Assembly (NCBI GenBank): GCA_025980435.1
Contig: JAICXK010000005.1
Coordinates: forward strand, 1-51,588
Source of the DNA: Bryobacteraceae bacterium
GTDB lineage: Bacteria > Acidobacteriota > Terriglobia > Bryobacterales > Bryobacteraceae
Direction: 5' to 3'
Length of the DNA stretch: 51,588 nt
In this document: piece after piece, positions 11,385 through 19,353 of the stretch
How the letters are laid out: the number at the start of each line of letters is the position of its first letter
Position numbering within the stretch: position 1 is the stretch's first letter
Translations under genes and position numbers: made by a program
The notes under the pieces: model-generated
Seen by the model: the letters and a program-made list of their open reading frames with translations, nothing else
The model's database searches: none
What the model was told of the DNA's origin: nothing

Positions 11385-12614
11385 ATGGAAATCTTCAAGC
11401 ACACGAACTTTGACTTTCTCGGCAAGAAGTGGCCGTTCATCATTGTGTCTCTTCTGCTTACGGCGGCCGGACTTACGAGCCTGGCGCTCAAAGGCGGGCC
11501 GAGATACGGAATAGATTTTACCGGTGGAGCGCTGATGGATGTGAACTTCATCAAACGGCCCCCCGCGGAAGCCATCCGGTCCGCGCTTCACAAGAAGCTT
11601 TCGGGCGAACTCGAAGTGCAGGAAATCAGCAACTCCCAGGAGGCCCTCATATCATCCGGCGCGGCGAACGAACAGGCTTTACAGATTGCGCGTAATGATA
11701 TGATTGCGGCTCTGAACGCTTCCTTCAATCCGGATTCCGGCGGCAAACTGGACATCAACAACGCCGGGCAGGCTGCGCTTTCCGATGCACTGCGCCAGCC
11801 GCTCGCCAACGCAAGCGTTGCGTTATCCGACGATCAACTGCAGGCGCTGGCGAAATCGATCACCAGGTATCGGGATGCGCATTCCGGGCTCATCCGCAAT
11901 CTGGACGAGCTTGCCGGCGTGCCGGGGGTGACCCCGCAAGTTCTGAACGTCATCAAGCAGGTTTGCTATCCGGGAAGCTTCAACATCAGAAGCTTTGAGT
12001 TTGTCGGCCCGAAGATCGGCGCGGATCTGCGCCAGCAGGCCATAAATGTTGTGCTGATTGCGCTCGGCGCGATGCTGATCTACATCGCATTCCGCTTTGA
12101 GTGGATCTATGGCGTCGCGGCAGTGATTGCCGTGTTCCACGATACGATCATCACGATCGGGCTGTTCTCGATCTTTCATAAACAGATCGACCTAACGGTG
12201 ATTGCTGCTTTGCTTACCCTGGTTGGTTATTCCATGAATGACACGATCGTTACTTTCGATCGTATCCGGGAGAACCTGAAACTGCAGATCCGCGGCTCGT
12301 TCCCGCACATCGTCAACCTGAGCATCAATCAGACCCTGAGCCGGACGGTGTTGACCTCGGGACTGACGTTCTTAACAGCCTTGTCGCTGTTTCTGTTTGG
12401 AGGCCAGGTCTTGAACGGCTTTTCGTTCGCCCTGGTAATTGGTATCATCATCGGAACTTATTCGTCGATCTTTATTGCCAGTCCGATTCTGGTTTTCTGG
12501 CAGGATGTGGCGGACCGCCGGAAGAGAGGCGCGCGGCCGCCAGCGGTTCCGAGCCGGCCGCAGAACGTGGCTAAGCCCGTGAAGAGTGTGAAACCGGTGC
12601 GCACCGCGAAGTGA
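11385..12614 (+). CDS. secF: Protein translocase subunit SecF with an enlarged periplasmic domain
   Basis: The partner of SecD. It has the first helix (about residues 16-36), the signature GIDFTGGALMDV, and a C-terminal five-helix core with SMNDTIVTFDRIRENL. At 409 residues it is about 90-100 longer than common SecF proteins. The extra material lies in the first periplasmic region (about residues 112-198) and includes RNLDELAGVPGVTPQVLNVI, which resembles a helix-hairpin-helix module of the kind seen in GspK or ComEA. The C-terminus is a basic, proline-rich tail (RRKRGARPPAVPSRPQ). The ATG at 11385 is chosen because it precedes the usual N-terminal sequence FKHTNFDFLGKKW. tonB follows 60 bases later. 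Confidence 0.95.
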   Translation: MEIFKHTNFDFLGKKWPFIIVSLLLTAAGLTSLALKGGPRYGIDFTGGALMDVNFIKRPPAEAIRSALHKKLSGELEVQEISNSQEALISSGAANEQALQIARNDMIAALNASFNPDSGGKLDINNAGQAALSDALRQPLANASVALSDDQLQALAKSITRYRDAHSGLIRNLDELAGVPGVTPQVLNVIKQVCYPGSFNIRSFEFVGPKIGADLRQQAINVVLIALGAMLIYIAFRFEWIYGVAAVIAVFHDTIITIGLFSIFHKQIDLTVIAALLTLVGYSMNDTIVTFDRIRENLKLQIRGSFPHIVNLSINQTLSRTVLTSGLTFLTALSLFLFGGQVLNGFSFALVIGIIIGTYSSIFIASPILVFWQDVADRRKRGARPPAVPSRPQNVAKPVKSVKPVRTAK

Positions 12615-12674
12615 AATAATTTAGTGAATTGCAAGCCGGACCGCTGAGCCAGGGCCCGGAGCAAGGGGACTTAC

Positions 12675-13412
12675 ATGTTCGAGCAAACATTTGTAGACGC
12701 GACTTCGAAAACCAAAAAGCCATACACGATCGCGCTTTCTCTGTTGGTGCAGATCGGCGTGATCGGCGTTTTGATTCTCATCCCTCTGATCTATACCCAG
12801 ACGTTGCCGAGCGCGCAGTTGAAGAGCATGCTGGTTGCCCCGCCGCCACCACCTCCTCCGCCGCCACCGCCACCTCCGGCAGCGCCTAAGGTGCAGAAGC
12901 CGGTTGTCAAACAATTTGTTTCAAACCAGTTGCTGGCGCCGAAAGTCATTCCCAAACAGATCAACAAGATTGAGGAAGCCGCTCCTCCTCCCGATACAGG
13001 CATGGGAGTGGTAGGCGGTACAGGTGAAGCCGGCGGAGTTGCCGGTGGAGTTCTGGGAGGAGTGCTGGGTGGTGTGCCCGGCGCACCGCCTCCGCCTCCG
13101 CCTCCCAAGCCCAAGACTCCCAGCGTCGTCCGCATCGGAGGCCAGGTGGCCGAGGCCAACCTGATCCGCAAGGTGCAGCCGGTGTATCCGGCGCTCGCCA
13201 AGTCAGCGCGCGTTCAGGGGACAGTCGAGTTCACTGCCGTAATCAGCAAGGAAGGCAATATTGAAAATCTGCAGCTTGTTCGCGGCCATCCACTGCTGGT
13301 CCAGGCCGCCAAAGAGGCCGTATTGCAGTGGAAGTACCGGCCGACTTTGCTGAATGGCCAGCCGGTCACAGTGGTCACCGACATCATCGTGAACTTCACG
13401 TTGAGCCAGTAG
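12675..13412 (+). CDS. tonB: Energy transducer TonB
   Basis: A 245-residue periplasm-spanning protein that carries proton-motive energy from ExbB/ExbD to outer-membrane receptors. It has a short cytoplasmic N-terminus, one membrane helix (about residues 20-41), an unbroken run of about 14 prolines (about 55-68), a lysine/proline linker, a glycine-rich stretch (about 108-130, GGVAGGVLGGVLGG), a second proline run, and a C-terminal TonB domain (about 155-245) with VQPVYPALAKSARVQGTVEF and AVLQWKYRPTLLNGQPV. The start has an AAGGGGACTTAC ribosome site just upstream. exbB and two exbD genes follow. A likely client, an Oar-type receptor, is encoded at 47.4-50.6 kb. Confidence 0.95.
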   Translation: MFEQTFVDATSKTKKPYTIALSLLVQIGVIGVLILIPLIYTQTLPSAQLKSMLVAPPPPPPPPPPPPPAAPKVQKPVVKQFVSNQLLAPKVIPKQINKIEEAAPPPDTGMGVVGGTGEAGGVAGGVLGGVLGGVPGAPPPPPPPKPKTPSVVRIGGQVAEANLIRKVQPVYPALAKSARVQGTVEFTAVISKEGNIENLQLVRGHPLLVQAAKEAVLQWKYRPTLLNGQPVTVVTDIIVNFTLSQ

Positions 13413-13460
13413 AGTTTCGTTTTAGTTCGTTCAGTAATCGATTCAACTTAGGAGATAAGC

Positions 13461-14198
13461 ATGGTATTACAACTTCAGGTATGGGCTTTCTGGTTACTCC
13501 AGGAAAACCAGGGAATCGCCTTCGACCCACGATCGGTCTGGGGCAATATGGGCACGATCGCCAAATGCGTCATCATCGTGCTGTTTATTATGTCGGCGTG
13601 GTCGATCGGTGTCATGATCGATCGATTCATCGCGTATAGCGCAGCCAGGAAACAGTCGCGGGCATTCGCTCCAGCAGTGGCCGGCGCTCTTCGCGAAGGC
13701 AAGCTGGATGAAGCGATCAAGATTGCCGACCGCTTCAACAAGAGCCATCTGGCGAAGGTCGTGGTTGCCGGCCTTCAGGAATTCAAGGCTCACCAGGTGA
13801 GTTCCGATATTCCCGGCGAAGACATTGAGGCCTCGCGCCGCGCGCTCGAAAGAGCCGAGGCGATTGTGCACGCCGAGTTGAAGCGCGGCGTCAGCAGCCT
13901 GGCGACCATCGGTTCCACAGCGCCCTTTGTGGGGTTGTTTGGAACGGTCGTCGGAATTATGCACGCGTTCCAGGAAATTTCCACCTCTAAGTCAACCGGT
14001 ATCGGGGCCGTCGCCGGCGGTATTTCGGAAGCCCTGATCACCACCGCGGTCGGCTTGTTTGTGGCTATTCCGGCGGTCTGGGTGTTTAACTATTTCTCGA
14101 ATCGGATTGAAGCATTCGACGTCGAAATGGGCAACTCCAGTTCCGAGCTGATCGATTATTTCCTCAAGCGCAGAGAGAGGGTCACGGCGGCCCGGTAA
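13461..14198 (+). CDS. exbB: MotA/TolQ/ExbB proton channel protein
   Basis: A 245-residue membrane protein of the ExbB/TolQ family. Helix 1 is near residues 33-53 (AKCVIIVLFIMSAWSIGVMIDRF), followed by a long cytoplasmic helical region with the family motif ERAEAIVHAELKRGVSSLATIGSTAPFVGLFGTVVGIMHAF, then helices 2 and 3 (about 147-215). It forms the proton channel with ExbD and energises TonB. The ATG at 13461 has a good TTAGGAGATAAGC ribosome site. The 117 bases between it and exbD contain a strong hairpin (14242-14268). Confidence 0.94.
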   Translation: MVLQLQVWAFWLLQENQGIAFDPRSVWGNMGTIAKCVIIVLFIMSAWSIGVMIDRFIAYSAARKQSRAFAPAVAGALREGKLDEAIKIADRFNKSHLAKVVVAGLQEFKAHQVSSDIPGEDIEASRRALERAEAIVHAELKRGVSSLATIGSTAPFVGLFGTVVGIMHAFQEISTSKSTGIGAVAGGISEALITTAVGLFVAIPAVWVFNYFSNRIEAFDVEMGNSSSELIDYFLKRRERVTAAR

Positions 14199-14241
14199 CC
14201 CGGCCGATCCTTGACCTCTGCCCCGGTTGAATCGAGGGACG

Positions 14242-14268
14242 GCGGGAGTGGTTTACGACCGCTCCCGC
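14242..14268 (+). promoter_or_regulatory. Strong hairpin between exbB and the first exbD
   Basis: Arms GCGGGAGTGGT and ACCGCTCCCGC pair over 11 positions (one G-U in RNA) around a TTACG loop. It lies within an apparent operon, 48 bases before the exbD start, and is followed by TTCCTGCAG rather than a T-run. It could reduce read-through or protect the upstream message and so set the ExbB:ExbD ratio; this is inference from structure and position. Confidence 0.5.
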
Positions 14269-14315
14269 TTCCTGCAGGCCGTCAAGCGAAGGATAGTGTC
14301 AAGAGGAGCTCAAAT

Positions 14316-14762
14316 ATGAAGTTAATGAAGGCCCCGCCGGTAGTTTCCGACATCAACGTTACACCGATGGTGGACGTGATGCTCGTGCTGCTCATCATTT
14401 TCATGGTGATCACTCCTATGTTGTCGAAAGGGGTCAACGTCAACAAGGTAAATACGTATAACGCGATCAAAATGGCGGATGCGGACAAGGAAGACGCCGT
14501 ACTGATCGCCATCACGCGCGACGGCAAAGTCTTTTTAAGCCCGGGCAATTCGCTCATACAACCGGGCGAACTGGGCGGCAAAGTGAAAGATTTGCAGCAG
14601 AATCGCTCCGACAAGACGGTTTATATCAAGGCAGACGCCAGGGCGCGTTTTGCGGCGATCACCGACGTGATCGATAATCTGCGCACCGCGGGCGTTGATC
14701 AGCTTGGCCTGATTACCGAACAGATCAAGAACAAAGAGACAAGTAGCAGTTCAAACCTGTAA
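14316..14762 (+). CDS. exbD: Biopolymer transport protein ExbD/TolR (first copy)
   Basis: A 148-residue protein with one membrane helix (about residues 16-38). The helix carries the proton-carrying Asp in NVTPMVDVMLVLLIIFMVITP, and a periplasmic ExbD/TolR domain follows. The open frame runs about 105 bases further upstream, but that part reads as low-complexity, while ATG 14316 has a well-placed GAGGAG ribosome site and starts the normal ExbD N-terminus (MKAPPVVSDINVTPM). The second copy starts 26 bases after its stop. The two share only the membrane segment closely, so they are probably not interchangeable. Confidence 0.93.
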   Translation: MKLMKAPPVVSDINVTPMVDVMLVLLIIFMVITPMLSKGVNVNKVNTYNAIKMADADKEDAVLIAITRDGKVFLSPGNSLIQPGELGGKVKDLQQNRSDKTVYIKADARARFAAITDVIDNLRTAGVDQLGLITEQIKNKETSSSSNL

Positions 14763-14788
14763 CTGCATCTGAGAGGAGTTTACTTTTT

Positions 14789-15217
14789 ATGTCAATGGCA
14801 GTTGGCGGCAAGACCGGGGTCATGGTGGATATGAATGTCACCCCGCTGATTGATGTGTTACTGGTGCTGCTGATCATCTTTATGGTGATCACGCCGCTCA
14901 CACCATATGGTCTAAATACGCTGGTGCCGCAGCCGCCACCGCCCAACCAGCCTCCGCCCCCGCCAAGTCAGGATCCGACTGTTGTGATCGAGGTCGCTAA
15001 GGACGCGAGCCTTCAGATCAACGGCCAGCCGATTAAAGAATCCGATTTGACTGCGCGGCTGCAGGACATTTTTAAGACGCGCGCGACCAAGGTCGTGTTC
15101 GTCAAAGGCGATCCGGACGTGGACTACCGGTACGTAGCAAAGGCGATCGACGACGCCAAGGGCGCGGGTCTGGACAAAGTGGGTATTATGACGCCCAAGG
15201 TCGAGGCAGGGCAGTAG
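14789..15217 (+). CDS. exbD: Biopolymer transport protein ExbD/TolR (second copy)
   Basis: A 142-residue ExbD paralogue. The membrane helix holds the conserved Asp in NVTPLIDVLLVLLIIFMVITPL. After it comes a proline-rich linker (about residues 50-65, PQPPPPNQPPPPPSQ) absent from the first copy, then the periplasmic domain with VFVKGDPDVDYRYVAKAIDDAKGAGLDKVGIMTPK. A GAGAGGAG ribosome site precedes the ATG. The ExbB-ExbD-ExbD arrangement could give a heteromeric channel, as TolQ with two TolR-type proteins does in some other bacteria; that is inference. Confidence 0.93.
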   Translation: MSMAVGGKTGVMVDMNVTPLIDVLLVLLIIFMVITPLTPYGLNTLVPQPPPPNQPPPPPSQDPTVVIEVAKDASLQINGQPIKESDLTARLQDIFKTRATKVVFVKGDPDVDYRYVAKAIDDAKGAGLDKVGIMTPKVEAGQ

Positions 15218-15240
15218 CTTCCGGAAGAGGATCGAGATAA

Positions 15241-16068
15241 ATGCAAAGTTCTAGATGGTTGATGCTCGCCTTGTGCGGCGGTCTGGTGGTACTCACCACG
15301 GGATGCGCCAAGCTCGAATCGCGAGATCAGATGAATCAGGGCGTCCAGGCGTATAAGAACAATCACTACGCCGAAGCGGTGAAGCACTTCAAGGAAGCCG
15401 TCCGGCTGGATGCCGATAACCAAAATGCCCAACTGTACCTGGCGACCTCATACATGATTCAATGGGTTCCGGGCGCCGAATCACCAGATAACAAAAAGAA
15501 CTATGATGCCGCGCAGCAGGAGTTTGAGCGAGTTCTGAAGAAGGACCCGACAAATTCTCTGGCACTGGCTTCGATGGCCTCCATGGCGTACAATTCCGCA
15601 GGGACGGGAACGCCGGAGCAACGGCAAGCCGCTCTGGAAGAGGCCAAGAAGTGGAACCGCCGCCGCATCGAAGTGGATCCGAAAGATGCCGAAGCCTACT
15701 ATTACCTCGGCGTCATCAACTGGGCGCAAGCGTTCACGCCGCTCCAGACGGCGCGGGTGGACGAGCATATGAAGGCCGATGATCCTGGTCCGTTAAAGGA
15801 CAAAAAGGTCCGCGCCGAGATGCAGGAGAAGTACGGCAAGGTGATCGAGGATGGTCTCGACAATCTCAGGAAGTGCTTGCAGTACGACAAAGAGAACGAA
15901 GATGCGATGTCGTACATGAACCTGCTGCTTCGCAAGAAGGCGGACATCGCGAATTCACCCGATGAGGCGAAGGCGCTGATTGCTCAGGCCGAAGACTGGT
16001 CGAACAAATCTCTCGACACGAAGAAGATGAAGGCCAGCCGCCCGCAGAAATCGACTCAGGCAAGTTAA
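15241..16068 (+). CDS. Exported TPR-repeat lipoprotein
   Basis: A 275-residue protein with a lipoprotein signal peptide: hydrophobic stretch and lipobox LTTGC, giving a predicted lipidated Cys22. The mature part contains tetratricopeptide-like repeats (MNQGVQAYKNNHYAEAVKHFKEAVRLDADNQNAQ..., then around 75-105 and 125-150), and a helical C-terminus with a basic tail. It starts 23 bases after the second exbD and so likely belongs to the TonB/ExbBD operon, where a TPR lipoprotein could act as a periplasmic scaffold. The exact function is not known. Transcription probably ends at the twin hairpins just downstream. Confidence 0.88.
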   Translation: MQSSRWLMLALCGGLVVLTTGCAKLESRDQMNQGVQAYKNNHYAEAVKHFKEAVRLDADNQNAQLYLATSYMIQWVPGAESPDNKKNYDAAQQEFERVLKKDPTNSLALASMASMAYNSAGTGTPEQRQAALEEAKKWNRRRIEVDPKDAEAYYYLGVINWAQAFTPLQTARVDEHMKADDPGPLKDKKVRAEMQEKYGKVIEDGLDNLRKCLQYDKENEDAMSYMNLLLRKKADIANSPDEAKALIAQAEDWSNKSLDTKKMKASRPQKSTQAS

Positions 16069-16073
16069 GGCAA

Positions 16074-16116
16074 GGGGGCCGATTCACAATCGGCCCGCAG
16101 ATTAACAATCTGCCCC
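16074..16116. terminator. Twin perfect hairpins between convergent genes (possible bidirectional terminator or REP-like element)
   Basis: Two hairpins stand back to back. The first has 9-bp perfect arms (GGGCCGATT 16076-16084, AATCGGCCC 16088-16096) and loop CAC. The second has 7-bp perfect arms (GCAGATT 16097-16103, AATCTGC 16107-16113) and loop AAC. The tips are near-identical (GATTCACAATC and GATTAACAATC), and flanking G and C runs could close the whole into a cruciform. It lies between the TPR lipoprotein stop and the mqnC stop, where a bidirectional terminator is expected, but no T-run follows. The modular design suggests a dispersed repeat. Confidence 0.6.
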
Positions 16117-16125
16117 ACAAAGCTG

Positions 16126-17157
16126 CTAATTCAAAAAGTAAGTCCGATATAGCGTATCGCGCTGCTTGGGAATAAACCCCGCATCGCGGATCAACCGGCG
16201 TAACTGCTCTTCAGTCGCGCAATGGTGGGTTCCTGCCGCCGAGACAACGTTCTCTTCGATCATGATGCTGCCCACGTCGTTGCCGCCGAAGCGCAATCCA
16301 AGTTGGCAAACTTTCAATCCGGGCGTTACCCAGGATGCCTGGATATTCAAGATGTTATCGAGATAGACTCGCGACAGCGCCAGCATCTTCAGATACTCGA
16401 CGGCTGTAGCCTCCTGCTTGACGAATCGCCCGAGTGAGGTGTACTCACGCTGAAAGAACCAGGGGATGAAGGCGGTGAAGCCGCCGGTGTCCTCCTGAAT
16501 GTTTCGCACGATATCCAGGTGATTCATCCGCTGTTCAATCGTCTCACCGGTGCCAAACATCATCGTTGCGGTCGTCCGCATGCCGAGCGAGTGCGCTGTC
16601 CGGTGCACATCAATCCACTCTTGCGTCGTGCATTTCAGCCGGCTGATCCGATGCCGGACCTCGTTGTCGAGTATTTCAGCGCCGCCGCCCGGAATCGAGT
16701 CCAGGCCGGCGTCCCGAAGCCGGGCAATCGTGTCGCGGAGCGACAGACCGCTGACTTCGGCAATGTTCACGAGTTCCGGCGCGGAGAAGCAGTGGCACCA
16801 GATGTTGGAGCGCGACTTGATGGTCCGAAGAAGATCCTCGTACCACTCGATCTTCAGATCCGGATGGAGCCCGCCTTGCATGAGGATGCCGGTTCCGCCC
16901 AGGTCGATGGTCTCCTGAATCTTATCCAGGATGGTCTGTTTGGGGAGGATGTAGCCCTCCGCATGGCCCATAGGCCGGTAGAAGGCGCAGAAGCTGCAGT
17001 ATTCGGTGCAAAAATTTGTGTAGTTGATATTCCGGTCGATGATATAGCTGACGATGCCTTCGGGATGCAGCTTTTTACGGACGGCATCCGCTTCCAGTCC
17101 GATTCCGACCAGGTCGTCGCTCTCGAACATCTCAATTGCTTGCTGCCGGGTGATCAT
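16126..17157 (-). CDS. mqnC: Cyclic dehypoxanthinyl futalosine synthase (menaquinone, futalosine pathway)
   Basis: A 343-residue radical-SAM enzyme. The iron-sulfur cluster motif is Cys50-x3-Cys54-x2-Cys57 (CTEYCSFC). The sequence VSYIIDRNINYTNFCTEYC and the segment GFTAFIPWFFQREYTSLGR are typical of MqnC, which cyclises dehypoxanthine futalosine on the way to menaquinone. Its start overlaps the mqnA stop by 4 bases (ATGA type), so it is translationally coupled to mqnA. It is the last gene of the minus-strand run xseA-queC-queE-mqnA-mqnC. Confidence 0.95.
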   Translation of the reverse strand: MITRQQAIEMFESDDLVGIGLEADAVRKKLHPEGIVSYIIDRNINYTNFCTEYCSFCAFYRPMGHAEGYILPKQTILDKIQETIDLGGTGILMQGGLHPDLKIEWYEDLLRTIKSRSNIWCHCFSAPELVNIAEVSGLSLRDTIARLRDAGLDSIPGGGAEILDNEVRHRISRLKCTTQEWIDVHRTAHSLGMRTTATMMFGTGETIEQRMNHLDIVRNIQEDTGGFTAFIPWFFQREYTSLGRFVKQEATAVEYLKMLALSRVYLDNILNIQASWVTPGLKVCQLGLRFGGNDVGSIMIEENVVSAAGTHHCATEEQLRRLIRDAGFIPKQRDTLYRTYFLN

Positions 17158-17951
17158 ACGACGCTCTGCACGACGCTGCGCCGGGGCAGATCCGCTAATT
17201 CGAGGAATGCTTCCAGGCCCTTTTGTTCATCCGCGCCAAGTTCGAAGCGGATATGATGCGAGAGGTAGCGCTCCGCGAGTTCGGCGGTTATGCCCCGTGC
17301 GGCGTGTTCCTGCTCCACGATGTCTTCGATTCGTCCCTTGCCGAATAGATACGAACCGCATGTGATTTGTTCCAGAGCGGCCAGGGGGATTCCCGGCTTA
17401 CCAGCCCAAGCTGCGAATACCATCGGCAGTCCGGTGAGTGCCAGCCATTCAGCGCCGAGATCCAGGCACTCATACGGCAGCTTGTCCGGTTGAAGCCGCA
17501 GCGCCGGGTCGCCGATGACAAGCGCGGCATCGGAACGCGCGAGCATCTCGTTCAAAACGGGTTCCTGCGGCGTAATTCCCGGAGCGACGCCGAAGCGCTC
17601 TTGAAGAATGACACGCGCCAGTTGAACAGAAGTCCGCGAGCTGGCGTCCGCGGCAAGGATACGCACGCGGGGCCAGGGTACGCGAGAAAAAAGCAGAATA
17701 CTGCGCACTGCGCCCCGGCAGGTGATTCCGACTCCCGGAACGATTTCCAGGGCCTGACGCGCGATCTCGGCGACCGGCACGAGACCTACGTCGATAATTC
17801 CTTCTTCGACGCGCTGGGCGCAAAGGGAGGGAATCGAAAAAGAGAGGTCAACAGCTTCGCGCTCAGGGCCGTGGAGCATACCCCAGACCAGCGGAACAGT
17901 ATTGAGGTAACTGACTGCGCCGACGCGCGGAATGGGGCGTTTATCGCTCAA
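17154..17951 (-). CDS. mqnA: Chorismate dehydratase (menaquinone, futalosine pathway)
   Basis: A 265-residue periplasmic-binding-protein-like fold enzyme that converts chorismate to 3-[(1-carboxyvinyl)oxy]benzoate, the first committed step of the futalosine route. Diagnostic sequences are VGAVSYLNTVPLVWG at the N-terminus, IDVGLVPVAEIA, and a C-terminal helical part with YLSHHIRFELGADEQKGLEAFLELA. It is 19 bases downstream of queE and overlaps mqnC by 4 bases. Having mqnA and mqnC together implies that the organism makes menaquinone without the classical Men enzymes; mqnB and mqnD are not in the window. Confidence 0.92.
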   Translation of the reverse strand: MSDKRPIPRVGAVSYLNTVPLVWGMLHGPEREAVDLSFSIPSLCAQRVEEGIIDVGLVPVAEIARQALEIVPGVGITCRGAVRSILLFSRVPWPRVRILAADASSRTSVQLARVILQERFGVAPGITPQEPVLNEMLARSDAALVIGDPALRLQPDKLPYECLDLGAEWLALTGLPMVFAAWAGKPGIPLAALEQITCGSYLFGKGRIEDIVEQEHAARGITAELAERYLSHHIRFELGADEQKGLEAFLELADLPRRSVVQSVV

Positions 17952-17970
17952 ATCTCAGTTTATCGGACCG

Positions 17971-18654
17971 TCACACGCCGCGCTTATCGCCCCAAAGATC
18001 GATGTGCAGCCGGGGGCTGTAACGGTAGCCGGTGTTTTTGCAAACTTCAGCTAGCCATAAGCCTCGTTCCCGGATGATTTCTCGCCGGGTCCCCTCCGGC
18101 ATCAGCACAATATTCGACGGTGTCGCGGCAAGCTCTTTCCGGATCGCCTCGATTTCCGCCATGTCCTCGGGCTGGGCGACGACAAACTTGAGCTGATACG
18201 GATAATCCGTCATCAGCCGGCGCAGAATATCCGGTTGATACCGCAGCCGTTCGTGCTGTGCGGCCCAGCGGCCATTCTCGCGGTCCAACGGAACTGAATT
18301 CGAGAGCTTCGGGCTGATGCTCATCAGGTCGCACGTGACGGATGCGTAAACCGTTCCTGCCGTTTCCATCGTGATGTGCAGTCCAGCCCGGCGGAGCCTC
18401 TCCGTCAGTTGGACAATTTCCGGGGCGATCATCGGCTCACCGCCGGTGACTACGACGTGATCGCAGCGGAAACTCGCGACAGTTTCGAGAATCGCCTGAA
18501 GCGGCTGCTCCTGGCCTTGCGGTTGCCATGAGGTGTATGGCGTATCGCACCAGGTACAGCGCAGATTACAGCCCGATGTCCTTACGAATACCGACGGAAC
18601 GCCCACCAGCATCCCTTCGCCCTGAATGGAGTAAAAGATTTCGGCGATTTTCAC
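17971..18654 (-). CDS. queE: 7-carboxy-7-deazaguanine synthase
   Basis: A 227-residue radical-SAM enzyme forming the 7-deazaguanine ring from 6-carboxytetrahydropterin. It has FYSIQGEGMLVGVPSVFVR at the start, the cluster motif Cys29-x3-Cys33-x2-Cys36 (CNLRCTWCDTPY), VVTGGEPM, and a C-terminal RLHIDLWGDKRGV. It is separated from queC by 6 bases and from mqnA by 19, all on the minus strand. The product feeds queC and finally Tgt, encoded at 8-9 kb. Confidence 0.95.
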   Translation of the reverse strand: MKIAEIFYSIQGEGMLVGVPSVFVRTSGCNLRCTWCDTPYTSWQPQGQEQPLQAILETVASFRCDHVVVTGGEPMIAPEIVQLTERLRRAGLHITMETAGTVYASVTCDLMSISPKLSNSVPLDRENGRWAAQHERLRYQPDILRRLMTDYPYQLKFVVAQPEDMAEIEAIRKELAATPSNIVLMPEGTRREIIRERGLWLAEVCKNTGYRYSPRLHIDLWGDKRGV

Positions 18655-18660
18655 AGGTTC

Positions 18661-19353
18661 TTACGCCAACAGCGGATCGCGAATTCCCATTTCTTCGAAA
18701 CCCTTCGCCCGCAACAGGCAGGAATCGCAGCTGCCGCAGGGCTGTCCATCCGGATTGGGATCGTAACAACTATGCGTCAGACTGAGGTCTACTCCGAGCG
18801 CGGTGGCCCGGCGAATGATCTCGGCCTTTGTCATTGCGATCAGGGGCGTCTGGATCGTGGTTTTCAACGCGCCTTCCACGCCGGCCTTGGTAGCCAGGTT
18901 TGCCATCTTCTCAAAAGAGTGAATGAACTCCGGGCGGCAGTCCGGATAACCCGAGTAGTCAATCGCATTCACTCCGATGAAAATGGCGGCGGCATGAACG
19001 ACTTCCGCGTAAGCGAGTGCGCACGAAAGAAAGATTGTGTTCCGTGCCGGGACGTAGGTCGCCGGAATGCCGGCGCTCATATCCGCTTGTGTTCGATGCT
19101 TCGGCACCTCGATGCCGGAGGTCAAAGCGGAGCCGCCCAGAGCCCGCAAATCCAGTTTCATGGTGCGGTGCTCTCGTGCGCCCAACTGGTTTGCGATCCG
19201 TGCCGCTGCCCGGAGCTCCACCGCATGGCGCTGCCCGTAATCAAACGACAGGCAGTAGCATTCATAGCCTTCCCGGCGTGCGATTGCCAGGCAGGTGCTG
19301 GAGTCCAGGCCGCCGCTCAGCAGGCAAATAGCGCGGCCCGGGTCCATGCTCAC
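18661..19353 (-). CDS. queC: 7-cyano-7-deazaguanine synthase
   Basis: A 230-residue ATP-dependent enzyme that converts 7-carboxy-7-deazaguanine to preQ0. It has the PP-loop [15 protein letters not shown] near the N-terminus, [11 protein letters not shown], and a four-cysteine zinc site at the C-terminus ([17 protein letters not shown]). The start is a GTG at 19353 that overlaps the xseA stop (GTGA), arguing for translational coupling; an in-frame ATG lies two codons later at 19347. Confidence 0.96.
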   Translation of the reverse strand: MSMDPGRAICLLSGGLDSSTCLAIARREGYECYCLSFDYGQRHAVELRAAARIANQLGAREHRTMKLDLRALGGSALTSGIEVPKHRTQADMSAGIPATYVPARNTIFLSCALAYAEVVHAAAIFIGVNAIDYSGYPDCRPEFIHSFEKMANLATKAGVEGALKTTIQTPLIAMTKAEIIRRATALGVDLSLTHSCYDPNPDGQPCGSCDSCLLRAKGFEEMGIRDPLLA

